The notes below the pieces were generated by a model. It was not told the origin of the DNA. It did no database searches and was given only the letters and a program-made list of their open reading frames with translations. A DNA stretch of 64,000 nt from Alphaproteobacteria bacterium (GTDB lineage: Bacteria > Myxococcota_A > UBA796 > GCA-2862545): the NCBI GenBank assembly GCA_020632875.1, contig JACKET010000003.1, forward strand, positions 434,001-498,000, read 5' to 3'. The position numbers were made by a program, and so were the translations under genes. Position 1 is the first letter of the stretch. Each line of letters begins with the position of its first letter. Shown here piece after piece: positions 18,292 through 26,920 of this stretch.

Positions 18292-18382
18292 ATCACCCTC
18301 CCAGGTCAGATTTCACCGGAGCATCTGCCACATCACCCGACGACGGACGCCCGGCGGAGAAGGAGACCCTCCTGACACTCAA

Positions 18383-18401
18383 CGTAGACACCGAATCTAC
18401 G
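18383..18401. promoter_or_regulatory. Inverted repeat between carD and the pseudokinase gene
   Basis: CGTAGA and TCTACG separated by seven bases, a perfect 6-base inverted repeat. It lies 92 bases upstream of the carD start and 99 bases upstream of the divergent gene. It could be an operator shared by both or a weak hairpin. No clear sigma-70 boxes are visible. Confidence 0.3.
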
Positions 18402-18499
18402 ATCGTCCATCGCGGGCTCGACCCCGATCCCGCCCCGTCCACGCGTCCGATGGTTCCCGAGACCTCCAGCACCCGCTATGGTCGGCGAGGAGCGTTCGC

Positions 18500-20863
18500 G
18501 TGGACCCGTTCGAGACCCGACTGACCACCACCGCCCAGCGGCTCGGCTGGGACGAAGAAGTCGCGCGCGAAGTGCGCCGTCGCCGGGGCCAGCTCGTGAG
18601 CGAGCCCGCGCTCACCGCGTCCGAGATCGCGAAGAAGTTCGAGCTGCCCGAGTCCGAGGAGTTCGAGCTGCGTGTGCTCGGCATGCGCGGAACGCCGCCT
18701 CCCCAGCCAGACGGCACGCACTTCGAGATGGACGTGCGGCACCCCGTCGAGCCCCACGCTCCGCAGCCCGACGACCCCACGCTCGGCGACAGCAAGGCGA
18801 TGCCGAAGCCCCCGCCGACGCCGCCGTCCCGCAAGCCCGCGCCGCACGTCACGTACCCGCCCACGCAGGTCGCGAGCGCGCGGGAGTCCGAGCGCGCCCT
18901 CTCGGGCACCACGTTCCGCGAAGCAGTGCGCGTGGCGCACGCCGCGTCGGGCGAAGAGGGCGCGCTGAACGCCCTCGTCGCGAAGGTCGCGGCCATCGCC
19001 AGCCTCGTCGGCAACGCGCACCGCCAGGGCATCGTCGTCCGCAACCTCGCCCCGGACAACGTCCTGTTCGGCGAGGCCGGCGAGGTCGCGTACGTCGATC
19101 CGCGCCAGATCCCCACCCCCGCGTACTGCTCGCCCGAGCAGGCGCGCGACCCGAACGGCGCGCTGTCGCCGGCGAGCGACGTGTTCGCGCTCGGCTGCCT
19201 GCTGTTCGAGGCGCTCACCGGCACGGCGCTGTTCGCCCAGGTCGGCCGCGAAGCGACGCTCAAGGCCATCGTCGACGACGACCGACGGCCGCTCGAGTCG
19301 CCGTGGCCCGTCGACGACGCGCTGAAGGCCGTGCTCCGCCGCGCCACCGCGGGCTCCCCGGGGTCACGGCACGCCAACGGCGCCCTGCTGGCGGCGGATC
19401 TCGACCTCTGGCTGTCCGACACCCCGTCCGACCACCCGCCCCTCGCCGACTTCGAGAGCCACCCGGGCGAAGCCGAGGCGCTGCGCAACGCGGCGGCGGT
19501 CCACCGCGCCGAAGCCGCCGTGCTCCTCGCGCAGGTCCCCCCGGGCGCCCGCATCGAAGACAAGCAGCCCGCATGGACGCTGCAGGACACCGCCGTCGTC
19601 GAAGACCGCGAAGCGGCGCGCCTCGAGCGCGAGTACGTCGCGGCCCTCGAGCGCGAGCTCGTGCTCCAGCCCGGCGACGCGGGGGCGCGAAAGCAGCTCG
19701 GCGACCACCTGCTCCGCGCGCACAAGGCCCTCGAAGACGCCGGTGAAGACGGCATCGCGCTCGAGGAGCGCATGCGCGCGCTCGACCCCGAGCGGTTCCA
19801 GTCGTACCTCGACGGCGTCGGGCGCCTGACCCTCATCACGGAGCCGGCGGGTGCCACCGTCGACCTGTACCGCTACGAGCTCAAGGATCGGCGGCTGTGG
19901 CCCACGCACGTCCGCACGCTCGGCAAGACCCCGATCGTCGACCTGCGCCTCGAGATGGGCAGCTACGTCTGCATCGTGCGGCACCCCGACTGCGCCGACG
20001 TGCGGTACCCCGTGCTCATCCGGCGCCGCACGCACTGGCACGGCCGGCTGCCCGACGCGTCGGAGCCCGGCCCCGTCGTGCTGCCCGGGAAGGCCGCGCT
20101 CGACGAGGGCGACGTCTACGTGCCGGCAGGCTGGTTCCGCTGTGGCGGGCCGGCGGAGGCCAACGCGATGCCGCGCGCCTGGACGTGGTCGGCGGGCTTC
20201 GTCATCCGCCGCGACCCGGTGTGGACCCGCGACTACCTGACGTTCCTCGACGATCTCGAGCGCGCCGAGGATCCCGAGGTCGAGCAGCTGATCCCCCGCA
20301 CGCCCGACGGTCGCCCGCTCGTCTCGAACGCCGGCGGCACCTACGCCGTCCTGCCCGACTCGGGGCTCGCGCCCGACCGCCCCATCACGGGGATCCCGTG
20401 GCGGGCGGCCTCGTGGTACGCGCGCTGGTACGGCACGCTCACCGGCCAACCCTGGCGCCTGCCCGAGGATCTCGAGTGGGAGAAGGCCGCGCGCGGCGTC
20501 GATGGGCGCATCTACCCCTGGGGCAACGCGCTCGATCCGCTGTTCGCCTGCTACGAGCAGAGCCACGCAGGGCTCCCGCATGCGGTCGACGCGACGATGT
20601 ACCCGGCCGATTCGAGCCCGTACGGCGTGCGCGGGATGGCGGGCAACGTCCGCGACTGGTGCCGCGATTCGTGGCAATCGCGCGAAGGCATCGCGGCTGG
20701 CGAAGCGCCGCCCGTGATCGCGCCGACGGGGCCGAAGGTCGTGCGGGGCGGGCACTACGCCATGACCGGGCCGGGGCTGGTGACCTGGATGCGCAGCCGG
20801 GTCGATGCCGCGACGTGCGCGCCGACCCTGGGGTTCCGCCTCGTCCGCCGGTTCCCTGCCTAA
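18500..20863 (+). CDS. Pseudokinase fused to FGE-like domain
   Basis: 787 residues from GTG 18500 with GAGGAG upstream. A kinase C-lobe is recognisable at about 160-320: 'GIVVRNLAPDNVLF' in place of HRDLKPxN (the catalytic Asp is N182), 'YVD' where DFG should be, and 'YCSPEQA' and 'SDVFALGCLLFEALTG' intact. No glycine loop or VAIK Lys is visible, so the N-lobe is missing or unrecognisable and catalysis is unlikely. A helical region with TPR-like features and a PEGA-like stretch ('LITEPAGATVDLYRYE') follow. The C-terminal 200 residues are FGE-sulfatase/SUMF1-like ('WRLPEDLEWEKAARG', 'GMAGNVRDWCRDSW', 'LGFRLVRR') but lack the catalytic Cys pair. Confidence 0.85.
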   Translation: MDPFETRLTTTAQRLGWDEEVAREVRRRRGQLVSEPALTASEIAKKFELPESEEFELRVLGMRGTPPPQPDGTHFEMDVRHPVEPHAPQPDDPTLGDSKAMPKPPPTPPSRKPAPHVTYPPTQVASARESERALSGTTFREAVRVAHAASGEEGALNALVAKVAAIASLVGNAHRQGIVVRNLAPDNVLFGEAGEVAYVDPRQIPTPAYCSPEQARDPNGALSPASDVFALGCLLFEALTGTALFAQVGREATLKAIVDDDRRPLESPWPVDDALKAVLRRATAGSPGSRHANGALLAADLDLWLSDTPSDHPPLADFESHPGEAEALRNAAAVHRAEAAVLLAQVPPGARIEDKQPAWTLQDTAVVEDREAARLEREYVAALERELVLQPGDAGARKQLGDHLLRAHKALEDAGEDGIALEERMRALDPERFQSYLDGVGRLTLITEPAGATVDLYRYELKDRRLWPTHVRTLGKTPIVDLRLEMGSYVCIVRHPDCADVRYPVLIRRRTHWHGRLPDASEPGPVVLPGKAALDEGDVYVPAGWFRCGGPAEANAMPRAWTWSAGFVIRRDPVWTRDYLTFLDDLERAEDPEVEQLIPRTPDGRPLVSNAGGTYAVLPDSGLAPDRPITGIPWRAASWYARWYGTLTGQPWRLPEDLEWEKAARGVDGRIYPWGNALDPLFACYEQSHAGLPHAVDATMYPADSSPYGVRGMAGNVRDWCRDSWQSREGIAAGEAPPVIAPTGPKVVRGGHYAMTGPGLVTWMRSRVDAATCAPTLGFRLVRRFPA

Positions 20864-21324
20864 ATCCGCTCGCGCAATGCCTCGGCCAGGCGCTCGAGCG
20901 CCTCGATGGGGGCGCGGGTCAGGTACGGCTCGCGCGTGCCGTCGATGTCGAGCACCAGGGCACCCAGCTCGCCGCCGCGCTCGCCGAGCACCGTGCGGAT
21001 CTCGGCCTTCTCGACCGTGACCGCGCGGAGGCTCGACCAGGGGACCGTCCGGTCGCCCAGCCGGAGGCCCGCATCTTCGATGCCGAGCGTGAAGCTGCGG
21101 TTCTCGTTCTTCGTGAACAGCGCGGTCGTACCGAGCGCCAGCGCGAGGATGCCCACGTGGATGCCGTACTGCACGGGCGCGGGGACGAGCCAGAACACGG
21201 CACCCCCGGCGATGGCGTAGGCCACCAGGAAGAACGCGAGCCGGCGGTCCTGCTGCAGGCACCACACGCCGGCCCCCGCGTCCCACGAGACCTGCCCGTT
21301 CGCGAAGAACGCCACGTCGTTCAA
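20860..21324 (-). CDS. Small membrane protein with PH-like C-terminus
   Basis: 154 residues from a TTG start whose TTGA overlaps the stop of the upstream ferritin-like gene; GGGGAG lies at good spacing. Two membrane helices (about 29-70) sit in the middle. The C-terminal half ('LGIEDAGLRLGDRTVPW', 'LRAVTVEKAEIRTVL') looks like a bacterial PH-like fold. The stop overlaps the convergent pseudokinase stop by four bases. Function unknown; it is the last gene of a coupled minus-strand run. Confidence 0.8.
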   Translation of the reverse strand: MNDVAFFANGQVSWDAGAGVWCLQQDRRLAFFLVAYAIAGGAVFWLVPAPVQYGIHVGILALALGTTALFTKNENRSFTLGIEDAGLRLGDRTVPWSSLRAVTVEKAEIRTVLGERGGELGALVLDIDGTREPYLTRAPIEALERLAEALRERI

Positions 21325-22181
21325 TGCAGCTCCCCGAGCGCGAGCAGCGCGTCGACGGCCTCGGGGTCGGGCCGGATGTCGAGCGCCGCGAGCGGCGCGA
21401 GGATGTCGTCGCGGACCGTCTGCCGCGCCGTACGCGCGTATGTCGCCGCCTCGGCCCAGCCGAGCTCGTTGACGTGCTGGATCGAGAAACCCTCGGTGGT
21501 CACGCCGTCGACGGTGCGGCTCGTGAGCTTCGCCCAGAACGGCGCGTACATCCGCAGCATGTCGAGCGCGACGCCCGCCAGCCGCTCGCGCTCTGCGGCG
21601 TCCATGTGGTTCGCGGCCCACTCGAGGTAGGTCCAGCCGAACTGCCCGTGGGGCGCCTCGTCCTTCACGATCTGCGTCAGCACGGCCTTCGTCAGCGGGT
21701 GGAGCGCCGACTTCATGCACGTCGCGAGCATCGGCACGCTGAACGCCTCGGCCACGCAGCACGTGCGGATCACCTCTTCGTTCGCGCGCTGGAGCGGCGT
21801 GAGCCCGGGCGTCGACGGCAGGGTGAGCTTCTCGAAGTCGACGCGGTACGGCGCGCCGCCGCCGAGCTCCATCGCGATGCGCGAGGTGAGCTCGACGTGC
21901 AGCATCTCGTCGACCACGAAGTCGCTCGCCATGCCCGTCAGATCGATGGGCGCCCGCGCCTCGAGCAGCGCGCGCAGCAGGCTCGTGAACGCAGCGGCGG
22001 TGCAGTACTCGTTCCAGGCGGCCTCGGTCCACGAGAGGCGCGCGCGGTCGACCAGCACGGGCGGATAGCGCGACGGATCGAGCGTGCCCCACGGGAACGC
22101 GTCGATCCCGGGCCTCAGCGCGCGGAACGCCCGCTCGGACCGGCCTCCCAGCCACTCGAGCTCGAACGGCTCGCGCGTCAC
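21321..22181 (-). CDS. Di-iron ferritin-like protein
   Basis: 286 residues from GTG 22181, whose GTGA overlaps the stop of the lipoprotein gene. Four-helix di-iron layout: Glu in 'WTEAAWNEYC', ExxH in 'VVDEMLHVE', Glu in 'CCVAEAFSV' and ExxH in 'KDEAPHGQFGW'. These are the four ligand-bearing segments expected of ferritin-like or ribonucleotide-reductase-like oxidases. The substrate is not apparent. Coupling to a lipoprotein on one side and a membrane protein on the other suggests a role near the envelope. Confidence 0.85.
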   Translation of the reverse strand: MTREPFELEWLGGRSERAFRALRPGIDAFPWGTLDPSRYPPVLVDRARLSWTEAAWNEYCTAAAFTSLLRALLEARAPIDLTGMASDFVVDEMLHVELTSRIAMELGGGAPYRVDFEKLTLPSTPGLTPLQRANEEVIRTCCVAEAFSVPMLATCMKSALHPLTKAVLTQIVKDEAPHGQFGWTYLEWAANHMDAAERERLAGVALDMLRMYAPFWAKLTSRTVDGVTTEGFSIQHVNELGWAEAATYARTARQTVRDDILAPLAALDIRPDPEAVDALLALGELH

Positions 22182-22717
22182 TCGTCGGTCTTGGGCTTCG
22201 GCATGCCTTCGTCGTACATCGAGCCCTTCGGATTGCCGGGGAGCGGCACGAAGCTCGCGAGCTGGATCTCGACGCCCGTGTCGCCGCGCGTCTGCTGCCC
22301 CTCCCACTTCGGCAGGTCTTCGTCGGTCATGGCGTCGCCGTCGCCGTCGATGCGCGCGGTGACGTTCAGCACCGCGCGCAGCGGCTTGCCCGCGTGCATC
22401 GGGAGCACGTCGGCCGTGGTGATCGTGAAGTCCATGGGGAAAGGCCCGACCGGCAGCTTCTTCGCTGCGATCGGAGGCCCCTCGTCGGCGAGGATGGCGA
22501 CGAACACGGCCTTGGCGCCCTCGGGCGGCGGCGGCCCGTACAGGGTGAGCTTCCCGGAGAGCAGCACGTCGTTCGTCGCGTTCTCGTCGAAGTGGCTGCC
22601 CTTCGGGTTGCCGGGGAGCGGCTGTGGGCCGTCGCCTCCGCAGGCGGAGAGCACGGCGCCCGCGGTGAGCGCGGCGACGCGGAGGAGAGGCCGGGAGCTG
22701 CGGGTGTTCTTCTTCAT
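22178..22717 (-). CDS. Lipoprotein with duplicated PLPGNPKGS motif
   Basis: 179 residues from ATG 22717; an ATG 12 bases upstream is an alternative and neither has a clear ribosome site. Lipoprotein signal with lipobox 'AVLSAC' near residue 26. The nine-residue motif PLPGNPKGS occurs right after the lipidated Cys and again near the C-terminus, each followed by an acidic '(H/M)(F/Y)DE' stretch. The middle is beta-rich ('LLSGKLTLYG', 'AVLNVTARIDGDGDAMTD'). Not recognised. Confidence 0.82.
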   Translation of the reverse strand: MKKNTRSSRPLLRVAALTAGAVLSACGGDGPQPLPGNPKGSHFDENATNDVLLSGKLTLYGPPPPEGAKAVFVAILADEGPPIAAKKLPVGPFPMDFTITTADVLPMHAGKPLRAVLNVTARIDGDGDAMTDEDLPKWEGQQTRGDTGVEIQLASFVPLPGNPKGSMYDEGMPKPKTDE

Positions 22718-22746
22718 GGCGCGCAGCATACCAGGGCGGAGGCCGC

Positions 22747-24960
22747 TCAACGCGTCCGGATCGCCGTGTCCGGCAGCCACGCGGCCAGGGCGTCCGCGTG
22801 CGCGTCCCAGTCCGAGTACGCGACCTCCAGCGTCTCGAGCGATGCCCATCCCGCGACCCGGGCGTCGGGCGGTGGCATCCGGCAGCCCACGACCGAGAGG
22901 GACCGGAGCGTCGACAGCGCGAAGAACCCGTCCGGCAGGGCCCGGAAGTCGTGATTGCGCAGGTGCAGCTCGCGCAGTCGGAGCTCGCCGACCCAGTCCG
23001 GCAATCCCCGCATCCGCACCCCGGTGTCGCTGTCGGCCGAGATCTCGAGCGTGTGGAGCGCCGGCAGCGTGCGGAGCCCGTCCGGGAGGGCCGTGAAGCG
23101 GTTCCGCGACACGTCGAGCGCCGCGAGCGCCGTGAGCGCGGACAGATCGGGCAGCGCGGCGAGCTGGTTCTCCGACAGGTCGAGCGTGCGCAGGCCGCGC
23201 ATCCGCCCCACGACTGCCGGGACCTCGCGCAGGCCGAGCCAGTGCAGCCGGAGCTCCGTCACGTCGAGGTCGGCCATGGCCTCCGGGAAGATCGCGATCC
23301 CCGACGCGCCGAGGTCGAGCACGCCGTCGCGGACGTTCGCCGACAACAAACGGCGGACCTCGGCGTCGTCGGCGCGCTCGAAGATCAGCGTCCACGCGCA
23401 GCCGGCCCGCTCGCACAGGGCGATCGAGAAGGTCAGCCCGTCGAACTCCGGAGCCGCGGCCTCGATGGCGCGGATGCGCGCGACCCGCTTCTCCTCGCCC
23501 GAGGCGAGCGGGGACTGCTTGAGCTGCGCGGCGGCCGCCACCTGGAGCGCCTCGCTCGCGGACACGGAGAACAGCTTCTTCGCCGCGTTCCGGACCTTCT
23601 TCGCCATCTCCACGTCGTGGACGACCGCGAGGACGTCGGCGACGAGCGCGGCGTCGAGCACCCCGTGGGAGAGCGCGTCGAGCGCCGCCAGCGTGCGGTC
23701 GGGGTCGCGAGAACGGAGGGCCGCCTGGACCCCCGCGTCGGCCGCCTCCACGGGCGCGTCCCGCAAGGCGAGGACGTCGCGCTCGAGCCCGATGGGAAGG
23801 CCCGCCCGGAGCGCCTGGAGCTGGAGGCCCTTCGGGCTCTGGGCGACGAGGACGGCCCGTGTGGACGGGCCGATCTTCGCTTTCACCTTCGCACCGACGG
23901 CGTCGAGGAGCGCCTTCGCCTCCGCCTTCTTCAGGTCGAACGACCCGGCCAGCACGACCTCGCCGGACGGTCGCAGCGGCGGGAGGCGCTCGGAGAGGAC
24001 CCGGATGGCGCCCTGCCGCACCGCGGCCATGTTCGCGTCGAGCGCGCGGAGCAGGTCCTCGTCGGACACGTGCGCGGCGTCCCGGCCCAGCTGGAGGCTC
24101 AGCTCGACCCGGCGTTGCCGCGGGCTCGTGTGGGTTCGCTCCCAGCCGGCGAGGAGCTGGTTCAGGCGGAGCATCTCGTAGCCCGCGGCCTGCAGCCCGA
24201 CGCAGTCGTACATCGTGAGGTGGGCGAAGCTCGGGTTCGCGAAGAGCCCGTCTGGCAGGCTCTGGAGGCGGCGGGACCAGCTCACGGACAGCCGGCGCAG
24301 GGCGGGCAGGTCACCGAGCGCCTCGGGCAGCGACTCCGCGTGCCCGTGGTACTCGAGCACCTCGAGATTCACGAGCTTCTCAGCGTGCTCTGCGAGCACG
24401 GCCAGCGACGCGTCGGAGCGGATGTCCGCCCAGACGATCGACGCGGGCTCCTGGAGCACCGACTGCACGAAGACGTCCTCGTCGGCGCAGCCCGACCATC
24501 GGAAGCGCTCGAACCCGGGGCGTCCGAACAGCCCGAGCCTCGCGGAGAGCCCGTCGGGGAGGGCCTCGCTCCGCATCACGACCAGCTCGCGCAGGACCCG
24601 ACAGGACGGGTGGTCGACCAGCCCGCGAAGCATCGCCTCCAGCGACGCGCCCTCCTCGAAGCGGACCCACCGCGGGAGGCGCACGCTCATCCGCTCGACG
24701 AACCCGTCCCGCCAGCGCAGGTCGAGCAGATCGGGCTCGCTCTCGAACACGGCATCGGTCGGAAGGAGCTCGGGATGCTGGCGCAGGATCCGCGCCACGG
24801 CTTCGCGCATCGGCACGTCGTCGGGGTCGGTGCGCACGGCGTGCTGCGCGACGATGAGCGTCCCGCGCGGGTCGCCCTCGGACTGGAGCAGGTCGGCGAG
24901 CACGAGGCGCGGTGCCGGGTCTTCGGGGCTCGCCTCGATGGCGCGATACAGGTCGTCCAT
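22747..24960 (-). CDS. TIGR02996/LRR protein with BRCT-like domain
   Basis: 737 residues. The N-terminus (1-50) is the 'repeat-companion' TIGR02996 type ('AIEASPEDPAPRLVLADLLQ', 'GDPRG'). A first set of leucine-rich repeats follows (about 160-270). A BRCT-like segment ('VVLAGSFDLKKAEAKALLDA', 'VGAKVKAKIGP', 'TRAVLVA') lies at about 330-395. A second LRR set ('LRTLDLSENQLAALPDLSAL' and following repeats) runs to the end. TIGR02996 proteins are typical of Myxococcota and Planctomycetes. Likely cytoplasmic protein-protein interaction scaffold. First gene of the minus-strand run ending at 20860. Confidence 0.85.
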   Translation of the reverse strand: MDDLYRAIEASPEDPAPRLVLADLLQSEGDPRGTLIVAQHAVRTDPDDVPMREAVARILRQHPELLPTDAVFESEPDLLDLRWRDGFVERMSVRLPRWVRFEEGASLEAMLRGLVDHPSCRVLRELVVMRSEALPDGLSARLGLFGRPGFERFRWSGCADEDVFVQSVLQEPASIVWADIRSDASLAVLAEHAEKLVNLEVLEYHGHAESLPEALGDLPALRRLSVSWSRRLQSLPDGLFANPSFAHLTMYDCVGLQAAGYEMLRLNQLLAGWERTHTSPRQRRVELSLQLGRDAAHVSDEDLLRALDANMAAVRQGAIRVLSERLPPLRPSGEVVLAGSFDLKKAEAKALLDAVGAKVKAKIGPSTRAVLVAQSPKGLQLQALRAGLPIGLERDVLALRDAPVEAADAGVQAALRSRDPDRTLAALDALSHGVLDAALVADVLAVVHDVEMAKKVRNAAKKLFSVSASEALQVAAAAQLKQSPLASGEEKRVARIRAIEAAAPEFDGLTFSIALCERAGCAWTLIFERADDAEVRRLLSANVRDGVLDLGASGIAIFPEAMADLDVTELRLHWLGLREVPAVVGRMRGLRTLDLSENQLAALPDLSALTALAALDVSRNRFTALPDGLRTLPALHTLEISADSDTGVRMRGLPDWVGELRLRELHLRNHDFRALPDGFFALSTLRSLSVVGCRMPPPDARVAGWASLETLEVAYSDWDAHADALAAWLPDTAIRTR

Positions 24961-24985
24961 CCGCGAACCCTACCCCGGAGCGCCC

Positions 24986-25792
24986 GTGTCGAACGACCTG
25001 CAGATCACCCACGACGAAGCCGTGCCCGGGCTCGTCTGGCTCACGCTCGACCGGCCCGACGCGCGGAACGCGTACTCCGACGCCATGGTCGTCGGCATCG
25101 TCGAGGCGCTCGACCGCTTCGAGGCCGACGACGCGGTGCGGGTCGTGGCGGTCACCGGCTCGGGAAGCGCGTTCTCGGCGGGCGGCGACCTCAAGCGGAT
25201 GCTGGCCCACGACGGCATGTTCGCGGGCGACGCGCTGGGCCTGCGCGACCGGTACATGCGCGGCATCCAGCAGGTGCCCCGCCGGTTCGCCCGGTTCGAC
25301 AAGCCCGTCATCGCCGCGGTGAACGGCGCGGCCATCGGTGCCGGGCTCGATCTCGCCTGCATGTGCGACTTCCGGGTCGCCTCCGCGCGCGCGAAGCTCG
25401 GCTCGACCTTCGCCGCCGTGGGCCTGGTCCCCGGAGACGGCGGCGCGTACCTCCTCGCGCGCACCATCGGGTTCCCGAAGGCGCTCGACCTGATCCTCAC
25501 CGCGCGCGTCATCGGCGCCGAAGAGGCCCTGTCCATCGGGCTCGTGCACGAGGTGGTCGCCGAAGACGCCCTCCACGACGCCGTCCTCCGCCGTGCGGCC
25601 GTGCTCGCCCGCCTCCCGCCGGTCGCGCTGCGGCTCGCGAAGTCCGCGGCCTACCGGTCCTGGGACCTCCCGCTCGATGCGGCGCTGGAGCTGGCCGCCA
25701 CGTACCAGGGCATCGCGCAGAACACGTCCGACCACGACGAGGCGGTGCGCGCGTTCCTCGAGAAGCGCGACCCGGCGTTCACCGGTCGCTGA
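24986..25792 (+). CDS. Enoyl-CoA hydratase/isomerase
   Basis: 268 residues from GTG 24986 (CCGGAG upstream). Crotonase fold: 'LTLDRPDARNAYSDAM', oxyanion-hole 'SAFSAGGDLKRM' and 'AAVNGAAIGAGLDLACMCD', then 'VPGDGGAYLLARTIG'. The usual first catalytic Glu of the hydratase (in GGGxE) is replaced: 'AAIGAGLDLA' and 'TFAAVGLVPGDGG'. D in 'PGDGG' occupies the second acid position, so isomerase, hydratase or another crotonase activity remains open. Divergent from the TIGR02996 gene with 25 bases between the starts. Confidence 0.9.
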   Translation: MSNDLQITHDEAVPGLVWLTLDRPDARNAYSDAMVVGIVEALDRFEADDAVRVVAVTGSGSAFSAGGDLKRMLAHDGMFAGDALGLRDRYMRGIQQVPRRFARFDKPVIAAVNGAAIGAGLDLACMCDFRVASARAKLGSTFAAVGLVPGDGGAYLLARTIGFPKALDLILTARVIGAEEALSIGLVHEVVAEDALHDAVLRRAAVLARLPPVALRLAKSAAYRSWDLPLDAALELAATYQGIAQNTSDHDEAVRAFLEKRDPAFTGR

Positions 25793-25818
25793 AGACCGCT
25801 CGGGTGATACGGGTGAGC

Positions 25819-26079
25819 ATGCACGCATTCAGCAGCGACACCTCCCCCGAGGCCCACGAGGTCTACGTCCGTTTGCTCCGGAAGAAGACCCTGGGCGAGC
25901 GCGTCCGGATGGTGGCGCGCCTGAACGACGCGGCTGACACGATGGCCCTTGCACGCCTGCGACGCGACTACCCCGACGACACCGCCCGCCAACGCCGGCT
26001 CAGACTCCAGGCCTTGAAGTACGGCGACGAGCTGATGAAGCGTGTGTTCGGCTGGGATCCGTCCGTCGAAGGCCGATGA
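25819..26079 (+). CDS. Small protein coupled to a nucleotidyltransferase
   Basis: 86 residues, Arg/Leu-rich and predicted helical ('VYVRLLRKKTLGERVRMVAR', 'MALARLRRDYPDD'). Its stop overlaps the ATG of the nucleotidyltransferase gene (ATGA). Small helical proteins encoded just ahead of stand-alone nucleotidyltransferases often act as the partner in two-gene toxin-antitoxin-like or defence-like pairs. A GTG six bases upstream is an alternative start. Function inferred from context only. Confidence 0.7.
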   Translation: MHAFSSDTSPEAHEVYVRLLRKKTLGERVRMVARLNDAADTMALARLRRDYPDDTARQRRLRLQALKYGDELMKRVFGWDPSVEGR

Positions 26080-26660
26080 GCGGGCTGCCGAGTCAGCTCG
26101 AGGTCGCCCTCCAGGTCGGTCGAGCACTGGAGGCTGCCGGCTGCGAGTGGATGATTGGCGGCTCCATCGCCACATCCGCGTACGGCGAGCCGCGAGCGAC
26201 GAATGACGTCGACCTGGTCGCGAACCTTCGTCCGGGTGTTTGTGCCGCCTTCGTCGAACGCCTGGGCGACGCGTTCTACGTGGATCTGGATGTCGTACGC
26301 GATGCGGCCCGTCGGGGAACGTCCTTCAACGTCATCCACTTCGACAGCGTCGAGAAGATCGACGTGTTCTGCGTTCGAGACGCCTTCGCTGCAGACGGGT
26401 TGAAGAAGCGCGTCGATTGGGATCTGGGAGACGGATTGGTCGCTCCCGTCGCGCCCCCTGGGCACATGGTGGTCGAGAAGCTCCGGTGGTACCGCCGCGG
26501 AGGCGAGGTGTCGGATCGCCAGTTGCGAGACGTCCAGGGCGTTCTCCAGACCTCCGGAGACGTATTGGACCTCGACGAGCTCCGTCGATGGGCAGGGGAG
26601 CTCGGCCTGTCGGACCTCCTGGAGGACGCGCTCGTGAAGGCCGGACTCGGTGAGCGCTAG
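26076..26660 (+). CDS. Stand-alone nucleotidyltransferase (AbiEii/MNT-like)
   Basis: 194 residues. Nucleotidyltransferase hallmark 'MIGGSIATSAYGEPRATNDV' with the metal-binding D-x-D in 'DVDLV', a third acid in 'VEKIDVFCV', and a helical C-terminus with 'VVEKLRWYRRGGEVSDRQLR'. This is the pattern of minimal nucleotidyltransferases related to AbiEii or DUF6036. Codon choice here is visibly less G/C-biased at third positions than in flanking genes, which suggests recent acquisition. The pair with the preceding small gene could be a toxin-antitoxin or phage-defence cassette. Confidence 0.82.
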   Translation: MSGLPSQLEVALQVGRALEAAGCEWMIGGSIATSAYGEPRATNDVDLVANLRPGVCAAFVERLGDAFYVDLDVVRDAARRGTSFNVIHFDSVEKIDVFCVRDAFAADGLKKRVDWDLGDGLVAPVAPPGHMVVEKLRWYRRGGEVSDRQLRDVQGVLQTSGDVLDLDELRRWAGELGLSDLLEDALVKAGLGER

Positions 26661-26920
26661 GGGGTGCCCTGGAGGAAGAACACCGTCACCTTCACCGTGC
26701 CCTTCCCCTCGCCGCTGCCGACCGCCGGCTCGGACTCGACGCCGTTCACCAGGAACACCGCGTCGTCCCAGTCCTCGGGGCTCGGGCCGCGCCGGAGCCG
26801 CTTCTGGAGCTCGGCGGTGACGGGGACCTCGATCTCCCACACGTTCGTCGACCCCGCCGGACGACACGTCGCGTCGGGGAGGGCCTCGAAGCGGCCCTTG
26901 TTCAGCACCTGCACGTCCAT
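26657..26920 (-). CDS. Small protein coupled to PhoD-like phosphatase
   Basis: 87 residues, no signal peptide and no Cys pair: beta-rich with 'GSTNVWEIEVPVTAELQKRL' and 'VTVFFLQGTP' at the end. The ATG shares one base with the stop of the upstream phosphatase gene (TGATG), so the two are translationally coupled. The 3' end overlaps the convergent nucleotidyltransferase stop by four bases. Function unknown. Confidence 0.7.
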   Translation of the reverse strand: MDVQVLNKGRFEALPDATCRPAGSTNVWEIEVPVTAELQKRLRRGPSPEDWDDAVFLVNGVESEPAVGSGEGKGTVKVTVFFLQGTP

